This document shows positions 1 to 12,800 of a DNA stretch of 64,000 nucleotides, piece after piece. The stretch is taken from positions 2,423,001 to 2,487,000 of the forward strand of contig OU452231.1 of the NCBI GenBank assembly GCA_911728455.2, given 5' to 3'. The notes beneath the pieces were generated by a model, which was not told where the DNA came from, made no database searches, and was given only the letters and a program-made list of their open reading frames with translations. The translations under genes and the position numbers were made by a program. Origin of the DNA: Marthasterias glacialis. Lineage: Eukaryota; Echinodermata; Asteroidea; Forcipulatida; Asteriidae. Numbering within the stretch: the first letter of the stretch is position 1; the number at the start of each line of letters is the position of its first letter.

Positions 1-44
1 AGAAAAGACCGTATTTAGACTTTCCTTTTGTTATTTACCAGTTG

Positions 45-570
45 CCGCCAGGATTCTTCCCTTTTTTCCTGTCGACTTTACGGTATTATTTTGTCGGAAT
101 TGCTGGAATCATTGTTCTTTGAGAGTCCCACTGGCTCAAAGAAACCCTGACTTGACAACGACAAGAGAACAAATATCCTCTTTGAAGCACTGTGATTTTT
201 GGTTTGTCTATCGAGAAAATGTCAAACTCACGCACCGTGAATTGCAAAACCTCGGCCGTGAGCTCCGGCACAGAATTGTCTCTATAACTGGAACAAAGGC
301 TGGATACTGGGTTCACTTGGACTTACCTTGAATGTGCTAAAAAAAACAATGAATAAACATTGGTGGAAACCTCTCGATGTCTCATAATCAAAGGTCCGGA
401 ATCGGGGATTACACAATAACTCTGGCAGAAATTCAGCAAAATATGCAAGTGCAATCTGGTAATTTATGTGGGTGAAACGAAGCGTTACATGAAGCGTTAC
501 ACGAAGCGTTACATGTGGGTGAACGCTCCATAGTGGAATGTGAGGACGCCCTTTGCTCCGGGCTTGGAAT
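45..570 (+). repeat. Dispersed foldback-like repeat, copy 1
   Basis: Shares the segment containing 'attgttctttgagag', 'aaaccctgacttgac' and 'gagaaaatgtcaaa' with copies at 30000-30441 and, inverted, at 50128-50265 and 55075-55580. It lies in an RGS12/14 intron downstream of the last exon seen. Small reading frames inside are not supported as genes. Confidence 0.7.
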
Positions 571-769
571 CTCACTCAAAAATACCAAATTCACATCAAC
601 CGTTTGCTGGCTCAGAAAAACTTTGTGTTGATACACCACATCCAGCGCCTACTGGTTAATGTCACTCTTATTGTTTACATTTTGACAAACTATTATCATT
701 GTTGGAGAAATGTTTTTCACTATGGCCAGTTGAAGGTTTTCTTCTTAGCGAAGAAGACAAGTCACTTAC

Positions 770-856
770 CTCTGCTTTACTGGTCATCTTGCTCATCGTC
801 TCACAAGCAATCCAAAACATTATGTTTTCTTCACTGAATTCCCTCTTGAGAAATTT
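770..856 (-). CDS. RGS12: RGS12/14 exon: RGS box core
   Basis: 87 bp, phase 0 to 0, with acceptor TAATAATAG| and donor GAG|GTAAGTG. It reads KFLKREFSEENIMFWIACE and onward, which is the conserved EFSEEN..FW.ACE block of RGS domains and contacts the G-alpha switch regions. It joins seamlessly to the preceding exon (..LDCFT|KFLK..). Later RGS exons are not present between 1 and 769. Confidence 0.93.
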
Positions 857-3800
857 CTATTATTAGAAAAACGTAAAGGGATGTGAAGGAGAACGAACAA
901 TCCATTATCATCTTTCAGGCAAATCAACTTCCTTAGGCAGAGTTGTATTTGAATGCTGACAAAAAAGTCTTAAAAAATCAAACCCAACGCTGCAGGCTGA
1001 AAATTTATGTTTGGCTTTTGGGTGATAAAATGTTCCAAACACCAAGAACCGGATGCAAGCGCGCAGCATGAGCAACTTCTCCAGTCTAGCTGGGCCAGCT
1101 GGGCCAAGAGAGAGAGAGAGCAGTAATGGGGAGAAATGTTCAGTGAAATTGCGTCACTGCTAGACTAATCTTTCTATATTATAATAAATAGGCTCAAAAT
1201 AATTTCAATTAAACTATCTGCTGATCATGTGATTTTAATAAGAATCTATGCATCTAACATTCATACATGCCCATAATTCATGAAGATATCAGACATCTTG
1301 AAGTCTTGTCTTGATAAATTTAGCTGTATTTATGAACTTATTTTGTTATCTTGCTTTGCTCTTTCTTGTTCCAATATGGTTGTTACATTTGCTAAGTACC
1401 CTGAGCAGTGTTAAGTTAATGGACACCGGCGCTATACAAATTTACATTATTTTTACTACAATGATTACTACTAATTTTTTTGGTGGCGCATGTCTTGTCA
1501 AGCTGTACAACTGTAAAAAAAAAATTAAATTACACAATATCAGCATTCTTGACTAATCCCAAGATAGAAAATTTGCTGAAGGTGTTATGATAATTACTAT
1601 AAATTTCTGGGTGGACAAAGAAAAACTGACTGGAGCGGGATTTGAACCTGCGCCTATCGGCTTAACGTACCGGTGGTCGCAGGTTCACATCCCGCTCTGG
1701 TCAACTTGTCTTTGTTCACCCCAAAATTGATTTAAAAGTTTACATAGCCAGTGTTTCTTGTGGTTTATTGCTTGATAATATGTGATTTCATATCCTTTGC
1801 ATAATGTACCGTGAAACAGTCGAGGCCGAGCTCATCCTGCAGCAGCCGCTCAAAGCTGACGGCCCAACTTGAGACTCGACCAACTTCTTGTCCGTCATCA
1901 ATCTGAAGTAGGTTCGGATTGGACCGGTTTCCATCACTCTTGACTGATGCGTCTCCATCTTGTGAATCCAGTTCTGTCGACGGACACCCCCAAAAAGAAA
2001 CGTTTAATTATAGCCGAGTGTGCAAGTTGGTTTGTTCGCTTTAAGGCTGGTTTATAGTCGGTTAGCGACGGTCGTGCGACAGTAAAATTGACGCACGACG
2101 CGGTTTATAGTCCACACTGACACCTCAGCGACTATAGACTGCAATCATAAGGCTCAGCGTCCAGTGATCAAAGCGTCGAGCGATTATCAGCGCGCGACGA
2201 ACTATAAACCAGCCTTTACTTGCATAAAAACTCCTAACTTTCTGCTCGTGTTTCACTGTGAGAGACTAGTTCAAGAATTAAAAACATATTTTTGATTTTG
2301 GAAAAACATTAATGAACAATGATGAACATGTATGATTCATGTACATATGATGAATAAGTCATGGCCATCACATGTCAATATATGTTACCACACAAGCACG
2401 AGTGGAATACGGAAATATAGGGTGTCTCCATCCCATATCCCACGAGGCCACAGGCCGAGTGGGATATGGGATGCAGACACGATATATGGTTCCATATTCC
2501 ATGAGTGCACGTGTGATAACAAATTTTATCCTCCAGCAAATTTCATACCTTTTTCACACGTGACGCATGAAGTTTAAACTTTGAGCGTCATTTCATGAGC
2601 TGCACGTCCAGTGCGCAAGGTTTAGAGCGTTATTTTGCACTATGCATGTACTGAGCTTGACGCATAATGCTCACAATACGAAGAGTGCAATATGTTTTAC
2701 TGAGAGTATGATATGGTTTATTATCACACTCCCGTTAGAGCAATCTGATTGGAGGATTAGCGCGTATTGAAAGATAAATACTATTGGATGACCTTTGTAT
2801 TATGCCCTTTTAAATATTCCCACAGCATTTTGAATTTCACAGACTGAACTGAAAAATATTTTCTGTTTTCCTTGAAATGTTTCTCTTATGCTTGCTTCAC
2901 ATCAAAACAAATAAATAACGTACATTGTTTACTAATGTTGCATGTTCAAAATCCTACTGTTTTAATAGAACATGCTCAGAACTCCGTTAGTCCACAGTTT
3001 TCAATAGGTCGTATTTTTGACAGCAAGAGGGCGCAATACTAATTCCACTTTGAAAGTACACAAATAATTCAAACCATTAAAAGTACAAATTTTCCAAGCA
3101 AATATCTCACACTGATTTGTACATTGTAAAAACTGTAAATAAAACCCTCCCTAATAAGTTGTACATCAACTGCTTTATTAGAAGTCTAATTGCATCTGGT
3201 TTACCACACTATTTCTATGGTTTGTCCCCCAATCTACCCCAAAGGGCGCCCTCTTGCAGACAAAAATAAGGCCCATTTGCCGCATAATGTGCAGTGTGCC
3301 CACAGAGAACAACTTACCTCCATCAGAAGCTGCCAACGCCTGTTGAGACAAAAAAATAACACAATAGTGAGTCAATACATAAATGAAATAATCAACTTTG
3401 AAGAGAATTTTGTGATGGGCACAATATGATTGTAAAGTATAAATAGAATAATTCACTGATTTTCAACCTGAACAATTACATTTTATAAACCTGATACCAA
3501 TATCAAATATCCAGACAATTCACCTTATTGAACTACTACAATGTTAACAGTAATAACAACAATATTACGCAATTCTTCTATTATTAGTTATCACACAAAC
3601 GAGTGGAATAAGAAAAAATATAGCGCTTCTGCGCAAAGGTAGACCGTAGAGCGTAACACATGATATTCACAATACACAAAGTGCAATATAGACTACTGGG
3701 AGTATGATATGGTTTATTATCTTCAAGTACATGAAGTATGCGCTAATCCTCCAATCACATTTGTAGAATAGGTGTGTGATATAAACCATTCATAAATACC

Positions 3801-6800
3801 TGTGACAGTTTCTCCATTCTGATTGGTCGAGAGGCTGTGTTTAAACGAGTGATATAGACACGGTAAAAACTGTTTAAAACCGGTTGGTATGACGAGCGTA
3901 GTGCGTATATCTGCGTAACGCGCGCGCACACGCGCTCAGGCATGATAGGCACGCGAATGTTCTCGCACAAGCGTACGCCCCCTCTAAGGGGCCTGGCGGC
4001 CGATAATTGCCCTCACCTGCGGCTCGGGCAATTATCGGCCGCCAGGCCCCTCATCGGTTTTAAACAATAGTTAAAAACCTCTTCATCACACCTTTATTCC
4101 CTTAATATTGCACAGCCATAGCAAACCCTCAAACCCTGTTCTATCGCGCTGTTCTAACTCCGCATTTTGCGCAGTTTAAGCTGTACACGAAACGTTCATG
4201 CAAGTTTTTTGCTTGAAGATAAATTCGTTATCACACGCGCGCCCGTGGAATACGGAAAAATATAGCGCGTCTGCGTCCCATACCAAACGAGTCCGTTAAG
4301 TGTTTCTTGCTTAAGGACACAAGTGTCAAGACCGGGACTCGAACCCACACTCGGCTGATCAGAAACACCAGGCGCTTGAGTCCAGTCCGCTTGGCCACGA
4401 CACGCCATTGTTCATGTACATTGTATGTTTATTGTGGTAAAATTGTACTTCCTTACTTACCAAAGATTTATAAGCATTACATGAATGTGAGCCAAAAAAA
4501 TTACAGTTTTTTATTATTTCTCAAAAATGAAACACACGGTGTATTTCCACAGGTTGACTGTCTTGTGTATTGAATTGAAATCTAGAAGAAGGAAGTACAT
4601 ATTGTTAATTTTCCCAATAACAAATGATGCACAAGTGGGGTTTGAAATACTACAGAAATGTGTGTTACAAAATTCATCTTTACTTTTCAAGACCGTTAGT
4701 TGTGTGTGTTTTTTCTTCTGTGATAGTACATGTTTAGTGCATGTACATGACATGTACATTGTACAGTGTTACATGTAGTAAAAACTTGTGTGACTTTTTC
4801 AACTACAGAAGGCTGACATATATTTACATGTATTACAAGTGAATTTTTTTAATGCAAGTTCGCCCACAACAAAGGTAAAAGCCACTCTTGGTAAGGGGGC
4901 TACAAGAAAAAAATATCCAATAATGAAGATAACTCCGGGGAGCCGAAGGTAGGAATTGATATTCCTCTTAAATGTCTAGATTGTAAGATGGAGGGAAACA
5001 TGCACCAGGCAAGGACTTTCCAAAGAGATGCAGTACGTGGCAAAAACAAGCTGTTGGAATGAATCTTGGTTCTACATCTCAGCAAAGCTAGAGTGTGTTG
5101 GTGAGAACAAGCAGAAAGTCTGGTCTCACGCTCAAACGCCCTGATAGGCGGAACCAGTTCGGTCATATGTAATTTAGGTACATTATGTACTCAGTGAGTG
5201 TACCCTTCCACCATACACAGTGCACACATTAGCCTCTGTCACAGTGACATCATCGCGAAAAATAAATTGTCAAAATGGTGGCGTTTCATGCTGCAGTAAG
5301 TCAATGGAAAATATCAGTCACTTCCCAGCCGGATAATCCCATGAAAATGCAACAGAAAATACAGATCAGAAATCAAAAGTATTTCCAAAGAAATTTCAAA
5401 ATGTTCCTACTTTTTTTTATTTTTTTTATTTCTGAACGTTTATCATTTAGCTTTGGATTATCTGCCACATTGACATTTCTTCGCTGAACGCCCTCTCTGG
5501 TCATTGTCGGTAATTTCATGATGACAGCGGCTAATGACGACATACTTACTCTGACGGCGAGAAGCCTTGTTCCACTATTAGCCTGAGAAGCCCTCCCTTT
5601 GGCAAATCTTTGAAACGCACTCATGGGCTCAGCGTGACTTTTTTCTCTCAGTTCAACAGTTTTGATGTACCACCAGTTACAGAATATCAATGGGGAATGC
5701 GTAGAAACCCACAAGAAAAAGCCATTTGCGAGGTAGTGAAGGGTTCAGAAACGATACAACAAGAATTGACAATAACCAGTACTTGTGTAGTGCCAGAGTT
5801 TATCTTTGCTGGTCCTCATGCCACCAACAGGAAAAGTCAACTGAATCGCAAGGAACAACCACACACAGACAGGAACTTACATGTATTTTAACTTCCTGAT
5901 ACAGCAGAAAAGGTCAACACAAAGAAAAGGACAATGCAAGCAATCTCTAGCTACCTGAAACATGACTGCCCCTTTTATTCTACACTATCAAAAGCACGGT
6001 TCAGTTTGTTTATGCGCAGACCATTTTTTTTTTTTTTTTAGTATTTAGTTCCTCCACCGTGCTTACATGCGCAGTAAGCTTTGGACTGGGAAAGGGTATA
6101 TTTTCCCTTTCAGTCCACTTATTTTTATTGTACGGTTGATAAATTCTTCACAACAGCCACTACAACAGACTGTTTGCCTAATGTCAGTGGTGGTACAGTA
6201 CATGTAGTCTGAATACGTTCAAGGTCGTCAAGGTCTGGCATGTTCATGTGTAGATACAGACGCATGTACATGTACATGCTTCCTATTCAAGTTTCAGTAC
6301 TGTACACTGTGGACATACCACTCCTCAGGTGAACAAGAAATAATATCTACAATTATTGTGTACAAGTGTCAATCAGGGTCATATATATCCTTGAGTAGTG
6401 GCTACATCCTGTTGTGTTTGTGCATGTGTACAGCACATGTGCCCTTGTATTAAGTTACAGTATAATATAATGTACATGTACGTTATGTACAAATACATGT
6501 ACATGTACAATTGACATGATTAAATATACGTTGACTACATGTTCATAATCTGATAATGTAACTGATGCACATGTATGGCAGTGAAGTTAGTGCACACATG
6601 TACAGTCTGGTTCCCTGACCAAAGATTCCCCGACGACTCTTATAAAAAATCTCAGGTCATTGGCGTGTCGTTGCCGAGTGGTTAAGAACACGGGACACAA
6701 ACTCCATGGTGTTTCTGACCAGCAGAGTGTGGGTTTTAGCTAGACCCAGTAACTGGGGCGCGGTACTCCTTTTTTGAGATTTTGACATTATCGGTCGTAC

Positions 6801-9800
6801 TAGCGCCCCAGTCCGTAATGTATGTGGGAACTCTGACGAAGTGGATTTTTTATGAATCTGTTCAAAAATTGTCAAAATTACGACAAAGACTCAACAGAAT
6901 TGCTGGAAAATCACCTACTGGCTTCTCAAGATATCAAAGAGGAAATAAAATGCATTTAATTGTACTCACGATTTTTTTCTGTCCGCCAAAACAATGATTT
7001 AAAAAAAAAAAAATCCAGTCGTTACGATCTGCGTTTTACTACTACTACTGGTACTACATGTGCATGACATCAACTACTGTTAACAAAATTGATTGCATGT
7101 TCCCTGATGCCCTGACTTGCATGTCGTTTTCCGCAGTCAAACAGGATATCAGCTATGTGAACCGCGCGCTCGGCCAATCATGACCAATGGAAAATTCTAC
7201 ACAATGTGGATTGCGTGTTGGCTTATAAATGGAGACTGGTATCCTGTCTTGACCGCCCAAAACAATATGCAAGCTAGGGCATCAGCGAACACACAATCCT
7301 TTTTGTTAGGAAACAGTAGTTGATGTCAGATTCGTAAAAAATCCGCTTCATCAGAGTTCCCACATACGTACATTATGGACTGGGGCGCTAGTACGACCGA
7401 AAATGTCAAAATCTCAAAAAAGGAGTACAGCGCCCTAGTTACTGGGTCTAGGTTCCAGTCCCGGTCGTGACACTGACAGAGTCCTTAAGCAACACACTTG
7501 TATGCCCACATGTATGGAGTTCATCAACTTTCAATAATTTTCATTGTACGATAGTGCCTATTTGATACTGTACAATGTGTCAAATGTTTATATTTTTTAT
7601 AGCCATGATAGGGGGTTGACAGTAAAAAGCAGTTATAAATATGTTTTATTTGACTATAAATCCTACGAGAATAGAATAGAATTCTTTAATGTGTCAGCAT
7701 TAAATTACAGATAAATTTTATGTTTCATTGGCAATGGGAAACTTTAAAAACTCAACAAAAAAAACACTTTATGATAAAAATCACAACGACTACGATAAAA
7801 AGTTAATACTAAAATAAATAAATCAGAATTAATTAAATCACTATTTACTTGTTTCTTTGCAACATTTACAGGATGTGGTTTCAAATTCCCTGTTCCTGGT
7901 CATGACACTTGTGTCCTTGAGCAAGACACTTAACTATAGTTGCTTCAAATAAGGGAAGAGGGAGTTGTGTTTGTTTTTCGCAATGGATTCATTTACCCCT
8001 CCCTGTTCTTAGCTGTGCTGTGAAGCAATGCATTTATATATCACCATGTCTTGTTTCTGTGCATTGAGGTTTCTATCCCTTCACAAAGTAGCCCACACAT
8101 CCAGTGGCCTTTGGGCCTTGTGATGGGCAAATTGCACAAACAAATTTTTAAATTTAAATTGAGAGTTGACCAACCATTTGAAACCATTCAACTGCATGCG
8201 TTGCCCACTGATATCAATGCAGGCTGGTATGTATTATAACACCTCTTCCTTTGATTCTATCTGTTGATTGGCCACATGTGTCACATGTATTTTTACTATT
8301 GCAAAGCACACTGACCAAAATTTGATTTAAATGTGCTGTGTGACAACCTTGAACCCGAAGAAACGATCAAATGATACGTGCATTTGAAATATGATATGAG
8401 AACGAAGGCAATAATATTAGTCTGGTACCCCTCTTTCTTTTTGTCAAGATTTCCTGTCAGATTTTATACATTTATTTAAAGATTGATTACTACTTACACA
8501 CAGTTGTTTAACGAATATTACCACAAAATGGATGATATTGAGGTGTTACGAAACAAATATTGACTGCACAGTCCGGGAAGATAGGCTGCTCTGGGGATCA
8601 CCTCGAGTGACTAGTTTTAACTACGCCACGAGATAAAGCAGTCAATATTTGTATACTTTATCATTCTCATTCATAAATCACTGTGGTGAAATTGATCATA
8701 TTGTGTAGCCTATTATCATGTACATTACATTATACCCTGTGCTGCATGTTTTAATGCATTGAGAAGCATTTATACATGTACATTGTATGTGCATGTACGC
8801 TGGCTAAAACAGGGTCAAATGCCATTCAGTGAAAACAAACCCAATATTCAACCCAATATTCAACCCAATTACGACCTTTTTTTGTTTTCTGCATGTTCAG
8901 GATGTTTAAAGGTCCCATGAAATGCAATTTTTTTAATGCAAATCTTTGGAATTTGTGTCCTATTCAACTTTACTTTCAATTTTCATTTTGCCACTTTTCA
9001 ATGGGCATTTTGGTGCCTCTTGTTTTTTTATGCTAATACGAATGTCCATATTCATGAGCAAAAGGGTGATGTCTTACATATGTATCAGGCAGAAACTCCA
9101 ATGTTGCAATGACTGCAGTTAGGTTAACATGCTTAATGCACAAAAAAATTACAGAATTTAGGATATTTCGCTCTCAGAAACTTTTTTCTCTAAGTGATTC
9201 GTTGTTGTGTAAGTTAATTTTTTGATTTTTAAATTTCATGAATTTCAACAGAAAACCAGTGTCTCCCTGAAATGACATCACCGCAACAGCGCCCTCAGTT
9301 GTCCAAATTTTGGATTTAAAGAAGTGTATACTTTTCCATAAAATTCACCAAAAGGGATACTGTCAATTAGTTTTCATACACTTAAGGGGATTAGAAAGTA
9401 GCACAAAATATGTTCCTAAGAAGTACATGTATTCACTTCAGAGGGGGCCTTCAGTGTAAAATAAATATACGTGTACCATGCAAATGAATCATAAATGCCT
9501 ACCCAACCATCCTACACAGAGCTTCCAAAAGCTTGCTGATAAAATACATAATATTGAACAATCTTTCAGTTCATGTCTAGCACTTTGTTATACAGTTTTT
9601 AACATCAGTGCATCATTGCAAGGTTTTGACCTGTTGTTTTTGAGATTTGAATATATCCTATTATTGGTAGCCATTACAGTCCCTACAGAAAGTACGGTCT
9701 CATTCCATGTACTTAAGATATCGGTTTATCTATCAGTACATATTGGATTGTACCCTGACCACTAATAATTTATGGGTCACCATTCACAGAAAGGCACAAT

Positions 9801-12800
9801 CAATACTCTCTTTTGATAAGGGCCAGATCAGTGGGCCTATTCAACTCTATTGTGGGAATGTTTACATTGTCAAGAAGTAGCCCCCACAACTAAGTAAATC
9901 CATGTCTTTGTTACTCTTCTTTCATGGACAAGCAGAGCAGGCAATGAAGAGAAAACAAGTAACACCCTAGGGTTTTGAAAGTATCAAGCTAGACCAGAGC
10001 CATGACACCATGTTATTATCAAGGCAGTTGGCAGGAAAAGCACTTTTCACACCGACTAAAAAACACAAACGTTCCTTGCAAAATTCAGCCCTGATTGCTT
10101 CGTTCTTGAAAGGATAGGGGCATCAAGGCATTTTCGCCTTGGTAAAGGGCATTTCTATGAGGACATTGTACATTTCTATTGGAACATTTTAAGGGCACCA
10201 AAGGCAATGACCAGGGGCAACAGAGGCAATTGACTTGTTGCCTCCATGAAGTACTGAACATTTTCACAAAGTTAGCAAAAATACTAGCCTACAAAATGAG
10301 CTTTAAGGGGAAAAGACAATAACTTTTCACATTAAGGTCCTACATTCCTGGTGAAATGTTTTGCAAACATTGGGAAATTTTGTCGTAGGTCCAGACCTAC
10401 AAATATTACAGAGGTGGAATTTTTTCATGGGAACCTACTGTAGCACACTCTCTCAAGTGAAACGATTCGATGTTTATCAATCAGCGTTTCATGCAAAGCA
10501 ATGTGTCAACTTATTTATTTACTGCATTTCATCATTTTTTTATTTATTTATTTATTTTTCTTGATGTCTGAATTAAATGTTCATATTCTCTGTGATACCC
10601 TATGTATAAACTTCAAAATGTAAATACTCAAATATTTTATTTCCTTGAATTTGTTATACTTTAATAGATTTGAATATCTCGTGTATATAAATATTTTTTT
10701 AATATTTGTTTTTATTAAATTATTCCTGTAAGTGGTGGGTCAACGCTGTTGGATACCAAATAAATTTTTAACAAATTACAAAATTTTCAAAAAAGACCCC
10801 TTATCCTGTATAAGGAGTGAATACTTGTACAGGATGCTTGAAAGCAGCCTGTTCTGGTCCAAGTTGTTAGCAAGACCCACGTTTTTTAAAGAAGTCACAC
10901 AAACGTTTGACTACGCGGAACATATTCACTTCACTGGTACTATTGATGATTAAGAATGAAAATTTGATAGCTGACTGGTAACCAGCTATATCTTTTGTGG
11001 CGTGTCGTGGCCAAGTGGTTAGTGCATCGGACTCAAGCTCCGGTGACTGAGTCATTGGAGTGTGGGTTCGAGTCCCGGTCATGACACTTGTGTCCTTGAG
11101 CAAGGCACTTAACCATAATTGCTCCGTAAAAGTTGGGGAGGTAGAGCCTTTTGCTCTACCAGCCAGGCTTCTGATGGATGATACCCAAGCCTACATCCTT
11201 ACGGACTGTAAAGGGGGTTACCCTGTTTCAGCCCAATGAGTAGGTGGCAACAGCCCCTGCAAAAAAACAGTTGATTTGTAGCCCACACCTCGAGTGGCTT
11301 ACTGGCCTTGTGTGTCTGGCGACTTCCATAAAAAAAAAAAAAATAAATAAAAAAATAAATAAATAAATAAAAAATCTGTAGTCTCATCTCAAGAATGCAA
11401 CGTTGGTGAAAATTATTACATCGTGTCATGTGAAAGCTTGCTAAAGCCGTCAAACGTGAGAAGATAAATAAGCAATAGTAACTCTTCAAATTTGTCGCAA
11501 GGAATTTTTATTTTTTTTCTGGATACTTAAAAATCGATGTAATTACCGGTACAAGATGTTCAAAATGATTTGAGTGCACCACTACAAAGTGCATGTGTTC
11601 TTGCACTTGCAGATTACTTAACTGCTTAATTAAAGCCCCAGCTCAACATTGGTAAAGTGACTGTAAATGCTTCCATTCTTTGCACAAATCAAGATATTTG
11701 TAATAAAACAACCTGTGAAAATGTCAGCTCATTTTGTGGCGAGGCCACTTTGGCCTTGAATAAAGTAAAATTTTGAAGGGCACCAAGGCCAAAGGGCAGG
11801 GCACCAAGGCCAGTATGGTTTTGGGAAAAAGGGCATGCAGACCATAAATGAAAAAAAATAAATTATCTTTGACTTAGAATTCATTGTCTTTTACCAAATC
11901 CCATTTTAATCTTACGTGTAAAAGTTTGACGGTGATGAATTTATAAATATTTGATTCACACTTTTTCTTTGAAAACAAGGTTTCAAGCTTTTGGCATTTT
12001 GAGCCTTCCTTAAGAAAAGATTTTTTTATTTATTTATTTTTTGTTGCTTTTTACATGATCGTGTGACAGCATGACGGTGGAGATCGGTGTGTAAAAAAGT
12101 TGCATGTGATTGTGAATGGTAAAAACTTTTTCATTTTTAAAATTATGCGCTGGTATCCGACTCATGTGCTGAATTGACGATCATTACACTGGTTACCGCG
12201 CGGACTACACCACGTGCGATCACGTGAGCCGGCTGGCTGTGATCTAAAAACATACTGCCGGCTATTCAGGCACACTTATCGAGCCGCATTTCGGAGCCAC
12301 TTCAACTTCGCATCTATGGGTTTCAATCTCGCATTGCAACTTTGTTCTAAAATGCCTTGGCGCCGCGAGATTGAACCCCACTGGGACAAGGTTGTCCAAC
12401 GCCGTGCCGCGTTTTGGGAACTGATCTGTACGACGCAAGTGATGTGATATGTACACTACGTTCAACAAATAATTTTTTTTTTTTAATTGTGCATTTGTAA
12501 GCACGCTTACTCCACACAATTATGTGTGTGATTGTTACCACGGGATGTAAAGCCTAAAAGTAAACACGGGTCATGGGAGAAATTGCTGCGATATCTTTAA
12601 AAGGGAACGACGGACAACGGAAGAAAAAGGCAAGGCGATTATGGCCGTGTGTAGGTAAATCTTTTCGGGGGCACATTGGCCTGTACATGTACACAAGTTG
12701 GGCAAAGGGCAACATGAATAGACCCATCCATTAAACTCCGCCCTTTACTTGGTGACCAATCACAGCCTTGGCTACGCCACCGAAAGTCCGACAAAAGTCC

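Noticed and set aside
86..316. 76-codon minus-strand frame as the next RGS12/14 exon
   Set aside because: The same sequence occurs in the dispersed repeat at 30000 and 55075, and it does not resemble the RGS box.
5373..5714. Using the upstream ATG at 5714 as the start of the short RGS12/14 exon
   Set aside because: Cannot be excluded, but the 30 added residues look like untranslated sequence and the ATG at 5624 gives the RGS14-like N-terminus.
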